Origin: Aegilops tauschii subsp. strangulata
Lineage: Eukaryota; Streptophyta; Magnoliopsida; Poales; Poaceae
Assembly: GCF_002575655.3 (NCBI RefSeq)
Contig: NC_053037.3
Coordinates: 321,621,294 to 321,685,293, forward strand
DNA length: 64,000 bases
Reading direction: 5' to 3'
The notes beneath the pieces are model-generated. The model ran no database searches. It had not been told where the DNA came from and saw nothing but the letters and a program-made list of their open reading frames with translations. Positions 44,615 through 55,547 of the stretch are shown here, piece after piece (the stretch's first letter is position 1; each line of letters starts with the position of its first letter). The position numbers and the translations under genes were made by a program.

Positions 44615-46196
44615 TGCTACCTCTTGAGCACTGCGTTGGTTTTCCCTTGAAGAGGAAAGGGTGATGTAGCAAAGTAGCGTAAGTATTTCCCTCAGTTTTT
44701 GAGAACCAAGGTATCAATCCAGTAGGAGGCTACGCGCGAGTCCCTCGCACCTACACAAAACAAATAAATCCTCGCAACCAACGCGATAAGGGGTTGTCAA
44801 TCCCTACACGGTCACGTACGAGAGTGAGATCTGATAGATATGATAGGATAATATTTTTGGTATTTTTGTGATAAAGATGCAAAGTAAAATAAAAGCAAAG
44901 TAAAAGGCAACGGAAATAACTAAGTGTTGGAAGATTAATATGATGAAGATAGACCCGGGGGCCATAGGTTTCACTAGTGGCTTCTCTCAAGAGCATAAGT
45001 ATTTTACGGTGGGTGAACAAATTACTGTTGAGCAATTGACAGAATTGAGCATAGTTATGAGAATATCTAGGTATGATCATGTATATAGGCATCACGTCCG
45101 AGACAAGTAGACCGACTCCTGCCTGCATCTACTACTATTACTCCACACATCGACCGCTATCCAGCATGCATCTAGAGTATTAAGTTCATAAGAACGGAGT
45201 AACGCCTTAAGCAAGATGACATGATGTAGAGGGATAAATTCATGCAATATGATAAAAACCCCATCTTGTTATCCTCGATGGCAACAATACTATACGTGCC
45301 TTGCTGCCCCTACTGTCACTGGGAAAGGACACCGCAAGATTGAACCCAAAGCTAAGCACTTCTCCCATTGCAAGAAAGATCAATCTAGTAGGCCAAACCA
45401 AACTGATAATTCGAAGAGACTTGCAAAGATAACCAATCATACATAAAAGAATTCAGAAGATTCAAATATTGTTCATAGATAAACTTGATCATAAACCCAC
45501 AATTCATCGGTCTCAACAAACACACCGCAAAAGAAGATTACATCGAATAGATCTCCACGAGAGAGGGGGAGAACATTGTATTGAGATCCAAAAAGAGAGA
45601 GAAAGCCATCTAGCTACTAACTATGGACCCGAAGGTCTGAGGTAAACTACTCACACTTCATCTGAGAGGCTATGGTGTTGATGTAGAAGCCCTCCGTGAT
45701 GGATGCGCCCTCCGGCGGAGCTCCGGAACAGGCCCCAAGATGGGATCTCGTGGGTACAGAAGGTTGCGGTGGTGAATTAGGTTTTTGGCTCCGTATCTGA
45801 TCATTTGGGGGTACGTAGGTATATATAGGAGGAAGGAGTACGTCGGTGGAGCAACAGGGGGCCCACGAAGGTGGAGGGCGCGCCCTAGGGGGGTAGGCGC
45901 GCCCCCTACCTCGTGGCTTCCTCTTTTGTTTCTTGACGTAGGGTCCAAGTCTCCTGGATCATGTTCGTTCCGAAAATCACGTTCCCGAAGGTTTCATTCC
46001 GTTTGGACTCCGTTTGATATTCTTTTTCTACGAAACTCTGAAATAGGCAAAAACAGCAATTCTGGGCTGGGCCTCCGGTTAGTAGGTTAGTCCCAAAAAT
46101 AATATAAAAGTGAATATTAAAGCCCAATAATGTCCAAAACAAAAGATAATATAGCATGGAGCAATCAAAAATTATAGATACGTTGGAGACGTATCA
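44615..46196 (-). repeat. Gypsy-like element 5' LTR (full length)
   Basis: It is 1582 bp, TGCTACCTCTTGAGC...GGAGACGTATCA in plus coordinates. It contains the 185-bp and 45-bp blocks absent from the other LTR. Confidence 0.92.
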
Positions 46197-46201
46197 CCCA
46201 C
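46197..46201. repeat. Target-site duplication, right copy (CCCAC)
   Basis: Same as 39438-39442. Confidence 0.93.
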
Positions 46202-46604
46202 CAGTAGTTCGAGACAATAAACAGTTTGAAACAACGATATATACAACATTCAAACACTGACTAGTGACTACTACTGACATAAATAGCAAGACATGATAGT
46301 TCATTAGAAGTCTTGCTACACCACCAAAACGCACCCATCTGCAGCGCTCAGACTCTCGTGATCCAGACGAGAATGACATTCTAAATAGAGGCAACTATTA
46401 CATAGTAAGAGTGACATAGACGAGGATGACCAAATGACAAGGAATATGCATAACAAAAGAGATAACTACCCATCCAGAACAAGCAGCAAAGACAACAAGT
46501 CATTCGAAGAGGGATGATCCAACACCATCATAATTTGTAGGCCCGGTTCAGCCACCAGTGATCCGGAGACACCAGTACTCCACCCTTTCGATGCAACAGC
46601 CCAA
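46202..46604. other. 3' flank of the DUF295 pseudogene
   Basis: No gene is seen. It lies between the Gypsy-like element and the end of the DUF295 frame on the minus strand and could include its 3' untranslated region. Confidence 0.4.
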
Positions 46605-47146
46605 TTACCTATCAACCTGAAGGCTTGAACACATCACTGCCTGTCGGACTCGACACATCCAAGGATCAAAGTTAATCCAGATGCCTTTGTCATTCTCACC
46701 TTCTTTTGGCTGCAGGCTGTATCGCTGACAATCAGGGGAGTTTGCTCCCGAACTCCTAGGGATCGTCATGTAGACACAGTTTTCCATAGCAAACAGAACC
46801 TCTCTGCCATCAAGGTCCTTGCCAACGGTGATCTCCTGGTTAATCGGATAATTGAGTCCGAGAAATAGAGAGTGTGAACCAAGGCAGTTTACCCGCCTCC
46901 AACTCAAAAATCCTGAAGGCCCCAACAAGCTGGTATCCTACTCATAGACGTAACAGCCATTGTCCGGAAACTCACGTATTTCACGGTGCTTGCATACAGT
47001 GGGGTTTTTGCAATATAACTTTTCCGGCTCATGTGTCCGAATGATCATCAGTCTTTTGCCATCGTTTGATCGAGCGAGGAACCAGTTGTGCTTCCCTGTT
47101 TTTGGCAAAGGTGGTGTGATTACAAAGGGCAGTAACTGTAGGGACA
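46605..47146 (-). pseudogene. DUF295 pseudogene, last exon
   Basis: It starts after TTTTTGATATGATGCAG and joins the previous exon in frame (phase 1). It encodes SLQLLPFVITPP, SNDGKRLMIIRTH, a TAG (about 46938-46940), then GPSGFLSWRRVNCLGSHSLFLGLNYP and ENCVYMTIP. The last two motifs are the signature end of DUF295 proteins. It stops at 46605. Confidence 0.72.
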
Positions 47147-47914
47147 CTGCATCATATCAAAAAGGACAGGCATTGTTAATGTAAGATCAGCATTGTTCAT
47201 AGTATGAGTAGGATAATGCAAGAAATAGCATTGATATGTCCCTGTTGGAACTGGGAGGAAAATACAGGGAAATGTATACTGGGTTCGAAAATATAGAAGT
47301 TCCATGCATGGTTATACTCATGTTAAACTACCATGTCATGCATGTTATGTAACCATGTTCTGTCCTCACAAACAAATTCTTCAAGGAAACTAACAGACCA
47401 TGCATTGTTATATACTCATGTTCTGTGGGCAAAAATTTTGTGAGCATATTATTCTAGCCATTGATTGCTGAAGGGCGAACATAGGTATGTACACATGGTA
47501 AGCATTACAGGATTTCACTACTTCCAAATATAGAGTTCTCCATATGCACATTTACTTCCCTAATGTATGGTTAGATGAAACCAACAATGTGATGCATGTT
47601 TCTACATCATGAAAATGAGAAAACTAACATGGCCCTTAATACACACTCATATTTAGTACTATATAGATTACTATAAAATAAGGAGAATATCAATATCTTC
47701 CTAACCGTTTGATTATTCAGGGGTACAAATTGGCTGTAATGACATGGTCACAATCGCATGAATTAACTCATTCCAAATATAGCTGATTTACGGTGTCTCT
47801 AATACATTGCCATAGTTCTACTCAAATTCTGCTCAAATAGGGATATGTCAATCATCACAAAAATTTCAAACAGTGTCATGGTGTCATCATTAACATCAGA
47901 CGGAAACAACTTAC
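47147..47914 (-). other. Putative intron of the DUF295 pseudogene
   Basis: On the minus strand it starts GTAAGTTG and ends TTGATATGATGCAG, 768 bp. The exons on both sides are in the same frame when joined, and both match DUF295. It is AT-rich and non-coding. Confidence 0.6.
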
Positions 47915-48189
47915 TCGCGGCGTCCCAGCAATACGTGGTGCCATCTGCTTTGTCGATCGCGTAGATGATGCCATTGTGTTCAATAGCATCACAGAAGTGT
48001 GTATCAGCTTTGACGATGATCCACTACGAGCTGAGCTATCTCCAGCTAAAGAAGGCACCGGCGGAAAGATAGGCGAGTCCCTTGTCGAACAAGGCAATTA
48101 GCTTGAAGTCTGCGTAATCCGCATGTCATGTGGGCACTTGGCAGATTACAATCTTTTGCAAAACAAGGTGCGTCCAACTGACGACGTAA

Positions 48190-48194
48190 TCTAG
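48190..48194. repeat. Target-site duplication of solo LTR, left copy (TCTAG)
   Basis: Repeated at 52375-52379. Taking the LTR and one copy out restores the DUF295 frame (HLDY-VVSW). Confidence 0.93.
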
Positions 48195-51100
48195 TGTCAC
48201 GACCGGTTTTCCAATAAAAATGTTTATTGAGAAACCGATCCCTTTTACGGACCAGTAGAGAAGAATCCTTCTCACTGGTAGACAATTTCTTGATCACAGA
48301 AGAAAAACCAGGAGTACTAAATATAATACAAGGTTGAGCGGAGACTTCTCAACAATTTATTACAAACACGCCGATATTACACATAAAGGCGGATATGGTG
48401 GCATAACTACTGACTCACAAATAGAAGCGGTGGTGAATATGTCACAGTGAAGTGGGTGACATGACTCCTGAAATCTAACAGCTCATCAAGCATCGGAGTG
48501 AGGCTCGAGGATACTTATTGTGGGTGGCGGAAGCGTATATAATACAAGTGACCAACATCCAGGATCGCACGGGACTGACTGGGACTCCTCTAGGCGTCGG
48601 ACTCACTATCAAACTCTTCATCCATGAGATCGCCTTCGTCCACATCTGGCCAAATCAACAAGCCAGGTGAGTACTATGAAAGTACTCGCAAGACAGTTTG
48701 GACATAAGTTATAACAAATGCAAGCATGATGCATATGAACAGATTAATAATGCGCACTCAGACAATGAGATAGCAATGCATGGGCAATGCGCACTCAGCC
48801 GGGCGGTAGTCCTCCCGAAATCCCAACGTAATACTGAAGGCCAATCGAGTGTCTGAAAGACTCCTCGAAAGGATACAAATAAAATAACAATGCCGCAGTC
48901 GGGCATCAAGGCGACACCACATAAAGGGCTTATAATGGAATACAAATGACAGTGCGTGCCACAGTCGGACGTCTGAGCGACATCACGTAAAGGGCTTATA
49001 TCAAAAGTAAATAACGAGCGTGCCACAGTCGGACGTCTGAGCGACATCACATAAAGGGCTTATATCAAAAGTAAATGACAAGAGTGCCACAGTCGGACGT
49101 CTGAGCGACATCACATAAAGGGCTTATATCAAAGGTAAATGACAAGAGTGCCACAGTCGGACGTCTGAGCGACATCACATAAAGGGCTTATATCAAAGGT
49201 AAATGACAAGAGTGCCACAGTCGGACGTCTGAGCGACATTACATAAAGGGCTTATATCAAAGGTAAATGACAAGAGTGCCACAGTCGGACGTCTGAGCGA
49301 CATCACATAAAGGGCTTATATTTCATAACTCAATATTTCAGTAGCTCATGAGTTTAAATTATTTCAAGGAAATATTCAGGCACGAGATAAATAAAAGGTT
49401 AGTCCATCCACAGGAATAACGTTCAACCGGGTTTACCACTCAAGCTTGCTCACCGAGATTTCCGCGGAGACCGACACAGGGACTGGCATGGATATAGATA
49501 TGCTGGCCACGGTCTTTGACCATGGACACGTTGACTTGGAAGGATTTGACTCTGCAGAGCTTGTACTATTTAACTACAGCCAACGGATTTCAGTAGTCAC
49601 AAGGGACTAGTTCCGTTTACGGTGTTTTAGGAGAAACACATCTAACCATTACACACCCATTCAACATTCCGTTGCCAGGAATCACCCCAAGCAATCAAGA
49701 AAAACCTTGAGACGGGGAGGCTACAACCTCGCGTAGCATGGGATCAAATTTATACCGCGCGCTCTAAGGGGTGCCCCCTCTCGGTCCCAACCGGAAACAC
49801 CCATGCCCCCTGACCGGATGACTGGCTTTAATCCAGGGCCATGGAACCCTCATCCCGGCCCCTCTATTTGGTGTGTACAAGGAAAGAGGTTAGCAACTTA
49901 CTAAACCGTATTCTTTGCAGAAAACATGTGGCAGCACGAAAGGGGGAGAACGGTAACGTGGCTCAGTCCACGTTAACGTCGGAGTTTATCGGATGATGTA
50001 AGACTGGCATGCTACAACAATACCATCTTACTACCTCTCATGTCACCACATGATCAGGTCATCTCTCATCAAAGATCGCAGTAACTTCGAAGCACACGGT
50101 TAGTTGCCTTGCATGCAACGCAATACTCACCGATGCTCATATGCCATGTACAAACCATTCAAGCAAACATGCAAAACACTCATCATATCAAAGGTTCAAA
50201 CATGCTTGCCTGGTTCGGAGAAGTCGGAGTCTAGCTCGGCGAAGTTCGCGGCTCCGTCACCTCCTCCGGAACCTACGGTATAACGAAACCGTATACTAAC
50301 GTGAAAATCGTTGCGCGTAGAAAAAATTGTTCCAAATTTTTTCCAAATAAATACTATAAAAAGCTAGACAAAAATATAAGACTGACAGAAAAAGAATCAA
50401 TCAAAAAGCATCTTCTGTTAAAAAGATATAAGGGTTTTAGTCCAAGGACTAATCTGTGATGAAATAGAAAAGAACCAGGGACTTGTTTGAAAAACCAGAA
50501 AACGGTTCTGTAAGAAATACGTCAGCCCAGAAGGAAAACACGTTTTGCCCGAAGGCGCTTTCAGAAAACGGTTCGAGGGAGAAAGGAGAGAGGCTGACGG
50601 GGGGGTCCCACCCCTCAGGTTCAAAACTTTCAACGGAGCTCGCCGGCGCCCGAAGGCTGCGGTGGTCGCCGGCGTTGAACCACGGCGAGGCAGAGTGATC
50701 GGAGGGTACCTACAGGTTCAGGGTGTTCTTCCGCGTCGGTGGGTGGTGGACTTGACCGTCGGAGAGCACCACGTCGACGGCGACACTATCTCCGGCGGAC
50801 GGTGGTTCGGGCGATGGTGGAGCTCTCCGGTGGGTGCTGCAAGCTTCAAATTGATGCGCGGGTCAGAGACGTGGATGCCCTAGGAGGCCACTGACAAGAG
50901 TTGAGAGGTAGGGGTGCACGCACGGGGGTGAATCGAGCTGGGTCCCGAAGCGGGTCGAGGCGGCCGGAGTTGGGGAAGAAGACTCCCTCGGGGCTCTTCC
51001 AGTGGCTTGGCGTGGTACTAGTGGTGTGCAGAGGAGGTGCGGGTTCGAGTCCGAGCTCGGGACCTCCTTTTATAGGTGATCCGAGGGGGTGGCCGTGAAC

Positions 51101-52374
51101 GGGATAACGCCGGCGAGAAATTACGGCGAGGCAGAGGTTGGGCAAGGGGTTTAGGTGGCTAGGCATCATCGTGGTGGATCACTGGCACCGTTCCTCCGCT
51201 AAACCTCAGTCGGGCTTGGTGTAATACGCCGGTCCTCGACGGAACGGCCGTACGGGCACGGCGGCGGCAGGGAGCGCGCTCCGCGCCTACCAGTTCACGA
51301 CGACGGACCTGCAGCGTGCACAGGTGAGTGGATGGCCACGCGGTGGCCTCTGGTGGCTTGGGCGGCGCTGGACGGCGCCGTCCAACGCTGCGCCTCTCTA
51401 GCAGCCGCAAAGGGCGCTGCTGCCGTCGCTCACGGGGTGGCGCACCTCCACCAGCTCGTCGCCGACGCCCGCAAGCTTCCAGGCGATCATGCGGCGCAGG
51501 GATAAGAAGGAAGCACAGGGCGCACGGCGCCACCGCGGCTACTGGCGAGATCGAGAAGGGGTTCTGAAGAAAACGACAGTGGCTCACTGAAACTGTATCT
51601 CTGAACTTCTGAACTTGACAGTAACAGTGTCCTTCAGGTGTTCGACGAAATGATTTGGCATGAAGAAATTTTTTTCTGGAGCTGGGACTTGGTGAGGTGA
51701 CCTCTCGATGCATCCAGAGGCTGCCTGAATTTTCTCAGATTTTTAGGAGGAGAAAACAAATGAATTTCATCAAATTTGACAAAAATGGTCCAAACTTGCA
51801 GCAAGCACAATTTGAAATATTTGAACTGGAGACCAGTGGATCTTCATGGATCTTGATTGAGGGCTCTAAGGACTACCCAGGGAAAATGGTTTGGAGGCAA
51901 AACTCAAAGGAGAAAAGGTAGTTCCTTTGTAAATCTCCAAGAGCTAAAGTAGAAGGCAGAAAATATTTTTGATAAGAAATAAATGGTAGAAAAATCATGG
52001 GGGAGTTCAACTTGCTGGATTTGAAGTATATCTTGACACAAGGATGGGGAATGGCTTTTGGGAGGGGATTTCCACTTAGGTCATGGAAAGAGGAGATTTT
52101 GAAAGGGGAAAAGATCACTCCAAATGCCATAGGGCTATTTTAAAAGAAAAGATTTTCAAGAGCTTTTCCAAATGAAAAACATTTGTGTTGAGTCAACATA
52201 AGATGGAAAAACCTCCAAGACCAAAGATCAAGTTTTGGATGGAACCAAATAAAATACTTGTCATAAAAGAAATTTTTTGAGAGGGAGAGTTCTTTAGAAG
52301 AAAATTTTAAATAACCTCCGTCAAATCAAATAAAAGATTTTGATAAAACCAAAATAAAATTTTTGGGTGTCACA
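48195..52374. mobile_element. Long solo LTR (4180 bp), LARD-like
   Basis: It starts TGTCACGACCGG and ends GGGTGTCACA, with TCTAG on both sides and no internal primer site, polypurine tract or second LTR. That is the footprint of recombination between two LTRs of a full element. It contains a 64-bp tandem array (48890-49322), a GC-rich block at about 50560-51560 and an AT-rich right end. LTRs of 4-5 kb are known from Triticeae LARD families such as Sukkula. I do not assign a family. ORFs of up to 184 codons in the GC block overlap on both strands and show no domain. Confidence 0.85.
48890..49322. repeat. 64-bp tandem array inside the solo LTR
   Basis: The unit starts GTGCCACAGTCGGACGTC and contains GAGCGACATCACATAAAGG. 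Anchors fall at 48971, 49035, 49099, 49163, 49227 and 49291, exactly 64 bp apart, preceded by one diverged unit near 48892. Units 3 to 6 are almost identical. There are no variable spacers, so it is not a CRISPR array. Confidence 0.95.
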
Positions 52375-52379
52375 TCTAG
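52375..52379. repeat. Target-site duplication of solo LTR, right copy (TCTAG)
   Basis: Identical to 48190-48194. Confidence 0.93.
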
Positions 52380-52516
52380 ATGACTTGGACCATGACAGTA
52401 AAACTCTATATCATGCAACGAAGGAAGGATAATCTCAAGGGAGGTCTGTAAGTTCACGAGCACCAACTTTTTCCCGTCTTCTCTGACGGCAGACATCCAG
52501 TGGGAGTTCATGCCGA

Positions 52517-52660
52517 CCCAGTAAATACCTGCAAGAAGTTTCGGGCGATGGTGATCGGATCGAAGTCGAGGGAAATGATGTACGGCGACCCACTACATAC
52601 CTGCAAAGAAGTTTCAGCTAATGGAGGTCGGATTGAAGTCGAGGGGCATCATGTACGCCT
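52517..52660. repeat. 72-73-bp tandem duplication within the DUF295 pseudogene
   Basis: CCCAGTAAATACCTGC...AAGTCGAGGGAAATGATGTACG is repeated as CCCACTACATACCTGC...AAGTCGAGGGGCATCATGTACG, with anchors at 52517 and 52589. One extra base in the second copy shifts the frame. It duplicates about 24 codons of the gene. Confidence 0.85.
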
Positions 52661-52800
52661 CCGTATCATGGTGAGAAAATCTCACGAGACCAGATAGCAG
52701 CAAGCAGGGTGTCTTGAAAAGCTTAGGCCTTGCTTCGATGATGGCCGTGTGCATGCCCCTTGAGCATGCAGCCAGCCGCAGGGCGCTCAACATATCCATA

Positions 52801-52900
52801 CAGAATAAGGCCTTCCCTCGTTCATCCTTTTCTCCCACAAGATAAACTACTCATACAAATACATCTTGATGTTCCGTGCAACGCACGAGCATCTTGCTAG
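52801..52900 (+). mobile_element. Helitron-type 3' terminus, plus strand
   Basis: It ends with the hairpin CGTGC-AAC-GCACG at 52875-52887, a 9-base spacer and CTAG at 52897-52900, followed by T. This is the Helitron 3' rule (hairpin about 10 bases before CTRR, insertion next to T). The last 100 bases match those of the small element at 55297-55547. Left of it comes the DUF295 fragment instead of the rest of the Helitron. Confidence 0.6.
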
Positions 52901-52901
52901 T

Positions 52902-53037
52902 ATAAGAGGGGTGTGGGTATTTTTTTGCAAAATTGCGATAGTTTCCTTCCTATCCGTCAGATATAAATCGGACGGCCTATACTGCAGGATGGCAGGCACA
53001 CCATCATCAACAACTCTGTTTTTTATCTATACCCCTA
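52902..53037 (-). mobile_element. Inverted 5' part of the same small Helitron family
   Basis: Its complement matches 55305-55440 (AACAGAGTTG-TGATGATGGTGTGCC, GTCCGATTTATATCTGA-GGATAGGAAGG, ACCCACACCCCTC). It sits back to back with the 3' terminus at 52900, so the two halves of one element type are arranged in opposite orientation. Confidence 0.6.
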
Positions 53038-53498
53038 AATAGTGTGCGTATAATTTTGAAAGATGGTCGTTGGATGAAGCCAATCCGACGGTGCAGAGAT
53101 GGCAAATCCGAGCACTATCGACCGTTGGATATCATCTACATTTAACCAGATTCTGCCACATGTAGAATACTCCATGGTTGAACTAAAGCATAATGCACAA
53201 ATCTCAAAACACAAGCACTTCTCCTTTGTTCTAGAATCTTCCGTATCATAATTGCCCAATTTTTTTCCTAGATGAATTGCCATTATTTGTTTTTACTTTA
53301 TGCTTTACAACGCACAATTCCATGAACCTTAAAATAGATTAACTTTTTTATAAAAGCTAATTTATTTTGAATGAGATGAACTATAAAAATTAAATGAACA
53401 TCTACATCATGCATATATGACTCACATGCTATAGTGTGGTGTTTATTCATAATTTGGTTGCCAAATCTCATGCGTGCAATGCACATGTACCTTACTAG
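53038..53498 (+). mobile_element. Sequence ending in a second Helitron-like 3' terminus
   Basis: The hairpin GTGC-AAT-GCAC at 53474-53484 is followed by CTAG at 53495-53498 and T. A related hairpin with flanking CCAAATCTCATGCGTGC is present in inverted orientation at 54730-54765. The 5' end is not located. No gene is seen. Confidence 0.45.
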
Positions 53499-53837
53499 TA
53501 AGAGCAGAGTAGAGATAGAGACTACTACTACCAATGTGCTGGCCCGTGCGTTGCAATGGATCCAAAGTAGTAGAATAATACTTGTTCACGGGCTTGAAAT
53601 ATAAACACTCTAGTTTTGATATACATATATTAGTAAAAGTAAATCATGCTTCACTAAAAATATATTCCTCGGGCTATTTTGATGGTTTGAAGATAACAGG
53701 TTTGAAAAAAATGGAGCTGTTTTTTTACATCTTGTAGCGTGGCACGGCATCCGGTGCACCTAAGCGTCTGAAAAAAAATTGAGTTTGGGTCGGTGGCACA
53801 CCCTGCGGCAAGATGCCCGTGTGGGTTTCTTCTGTAA
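53499..53837 (-). mobile_element. Decayed small Helitron-like element, minus strand
   Basis: The complement of 53525-53560 gives TTTGGATCCATTGCAACGCACGGG..., which recurs at about 55835-55870. The following text to about 53720 (CTTGTTCACGGGCTTGAAA, TTTTGATATAC) recurs at 55910-56000. The terminus is mutated (no clear CTAG). Confidence 0.4.
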
Positions 53838-54600
53838 CTAGCAAGATGCCCGTGCATTGCAGGGAACATCAAGATGCATTTTTTTTACAAAACACCTATT
53901 GTGATTGACCCTTGCAGGAGTAATCCCATGTGTAAAAACTAATGATATCTCGAGAATTTTATTAGAAAAATGGTATCTTTGGAACAAGTTTTCTCTACTA
54001 CCGCTCCTTGCAATGAGCGGTATGCAATGCATGTGTCAGCAGACATGACAACTTGTCCATGGAAGTTGAACCACGGCGACCATCACGTTTCTTGTTTCTA
54101 CCACTGCCACACCCACACGCAATTCCCACGACGCCGCTCCAACCCACGGCACGACGTCCCTCGACGTGCGCCTCATCCCTCTCGGCCCCACCGCTCCTCT
54201 GCCTTTGTGTGCATGACATGCGGGCCAGCTGAACTGTGGCGACCATCAACTTTCTACCACAGCCACACCCGACTGGACGCGGTTTGCCTGCTCCACTCAT
54301 GTGCTCCGATCCGTACTCCTGCACCATCAAATTTCCATCCAGCGGCTGTAACACATTTCATCCCGGGTATCAATCCTCAGCTAGAGTACTTCTATACTAC
54401 AGGTAGTACCCGCCGGTGTGGCCATCTACGCCTCGTAATGCCTCGACGCCCAGCTATGGCACCCTACCCACGGCCACGCCACCACCGGCCGGTTCATCTC
54501 GAACGAGTGAGTCGCGGACCGCGCCACCACCATGAGAATGACATGTGGGCCGACCGCATTTAAGGTCCGCATGTCATTGACTCATAGGCCGGTGCACTAA
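53838..54600 (-). mobile_element. Helitron-like 3' terminus (minus strand) followed by GC-rich non-coding DNA
   Basis: On the minus strand it ends GTGCATTGC...GGGCATCTTGCTAG, with CTAG at 53838-53841. Beyond about 53970 there is a C-rich stretch containing two diverged copies of a GGCGACCATCA-TTTCT-ACCAC-GCCACACCC block (about 54075 and 54240). An ORF of 197 codons over it has no recognisable domain and I do not call it a gene. Confidence 0.45.
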
Positions 54601-55296
54601 GCCACTGAAGCTCGGTCCCGTGGGCTCCGAGAGGGAAATGTAATTCCTGCGGCAGGCCTTGTGGTGCTCCCGCAATACGAGCTCGTGCCAAACCCGGATG
54701 AGATTTGGTAACCAACTACGTAGTATGGTACACGTGCATTGCACGCATGAGATTTGGTAACCAAATCTCTACTCTCTATATATGTATATTTGTAAAAATA
54801 TGGTCAGTGGACTTCATAATACGCTCATTGCGGTCAACATATACATTTTCCGATGTTTATACAGTCACTAGCACACCCTGGCTAAGTATGTGTGTGCATG
54901 CACGTGTAGGTTAAGCACTTGAGCGTGACCCTGTGTGTTACGTCGTGTGCTCGGACATGCATGCATTAGGGTGTCGCGCGCTTTTTTGCGTCCATTTGTA
55001 TGTGTGACTGTTGCATGCATGCATGAGACTGTAGTCCCTCACATTCACATGTTCGCAAGTCAATGCTTTGTCAAAATGTTGCATGCAAGGTTTAATCATT
55101 CGTTGTTCACGCATGCATTCCTGATATTAATACATTGGTAAAGACAATTTCTTGAGGAAAACGAGCTCATGAATTGAGTACAAAGGGGACCAATAAGCCA
55201 GGACGGAGGGAATACTAGTAGTGAACCAGAAGGAGGGAGTAGGTACTAGTAGTACGTAACAACATGCAATAACAAAATTCCTCTATGTGCATCCTA
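54601..55296. other. Intergenic stretch with one inverted hairpin remnant
   Basis: 54730-54765 contains ACGTGCATTGCACGCATGAGATTTGG, the inverse of the 53450-53485 hairpin region, without a clear CTAG. The remainder has short ORFs only. Nothing else can be supported. Confidence 0.35.
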
Positions 55297-55547
55297 TCTA
55301 TGTGTCTCTACTCTTATGAAAAACAGAGTTGGTGATGATGGTGTGCCTACCATCCTACAATATAGGCCGTCCGATTTATATCTGATGGATAGGAAGGAAA
55401 CTATGGCAATTTTGCAAAAAGATACCCACACCCCTCTCCACATTTGCAAATAGAAGGTCTTCTCTTGTTCATCCTTTTCTCCCACAACATAAACTACTCA
55501 TACAAATGCATCTTGATTTTCCGTGCAACGCATGGGCATCTTGCTAG
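55297..55547 (+). mobile_element. Small non-autonomous Helitron, possibly complete (251 bp)
   Basis: The 5' side begins A|TCTATGTGTCTCTACTC. The 3' side ends with the hairpin region CCGTGCAACGCATGGGCATCTTG, then CTAG at 55544-55547, followed by T. No target duplication and no terminal inverted repeats are seen, as expected for Helitrons. The interior is non-coding. It is the reference copy for the halves at 52801-53037 and for 55835-56205. Confidence 0.55.

Larger units (their letters stand above)
39443..46196 (-). mobile_element. Gag-only Athila-like Gypsy LTR retrotransposon, complete, minus strand
   Basis: It is 6754 bp with 5-bp CCCAC duplications. The 5' LTR is 44615-46196 and the 3' LTR 39443-40794 (minus-strand order). 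LTRs begin TGATACGTCTCCAACGTATC and end GAGGTAGCA on the element strand. The primer site at 44586-44603 is complementary to tRNA-Asp. One gag-like frame is present. The remaining 2.8 kb of interior (40795-43606) has no protease, RT or integrase, so the element depends on another for movement. The 3' LTR lacks about 185 bp and about 45 bp that the 5' LTR has. Confidence 0.9.
46605..52800 (-). pseudogene. DUF295 / F-box-associated beta-propeller pseudogene, split by a solo LTR
   Basis: Read on the minus strand from 52800. The segment after the F-box comes first (LSALRLAACSRGMH, RPKLFKTPCLLLS), then a 72-bp tandem duplication (52517-52660), then VGMNSHWMSAVREDGKKLVLVNLQTS and LPSLHDIEF up to 52375. 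Here the 4.18-kb LTR is inserted. The frame resumes at 48194 (VVSWTHLVLQKIVICQVP, DFKLIALFDKGLAYLSAGAFFSW, FCDAIEHNGIIYAIDKADG), a putative intron is 47147-47914, and the last exon is 46605-47146 (SLFLGLNYPINQE, NCVYMTIP). This is the usual order of DUF295 proteins. In-frame stops occur after ICQVPT, twice after FFSW, and after GCYVYE. The F-box N-terminus is missing and replaced by Helitron-like sequence. Confidence 0.78.

Noticed and set aside
48709..49322. Possible CRISPR array
   Set aside because: The repeats are contiguous 64-bp units without unique spacers, inside a plant LTR.
51159..51713. 184-codon minus-strand ORF and overlapping plus-strand ORFs in the solo LTR
   Set aside because: They lie in the GC-rich block of the LTR, are open on both strands and show no recognisable domain.
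53970..54563. 197-codon plus-strand ORF
   Set aside because: The residue content is dominated by His, Arg and Pro from repeated CCAC/GCC text. It has no domain and overlaps a second frame on the other strand.
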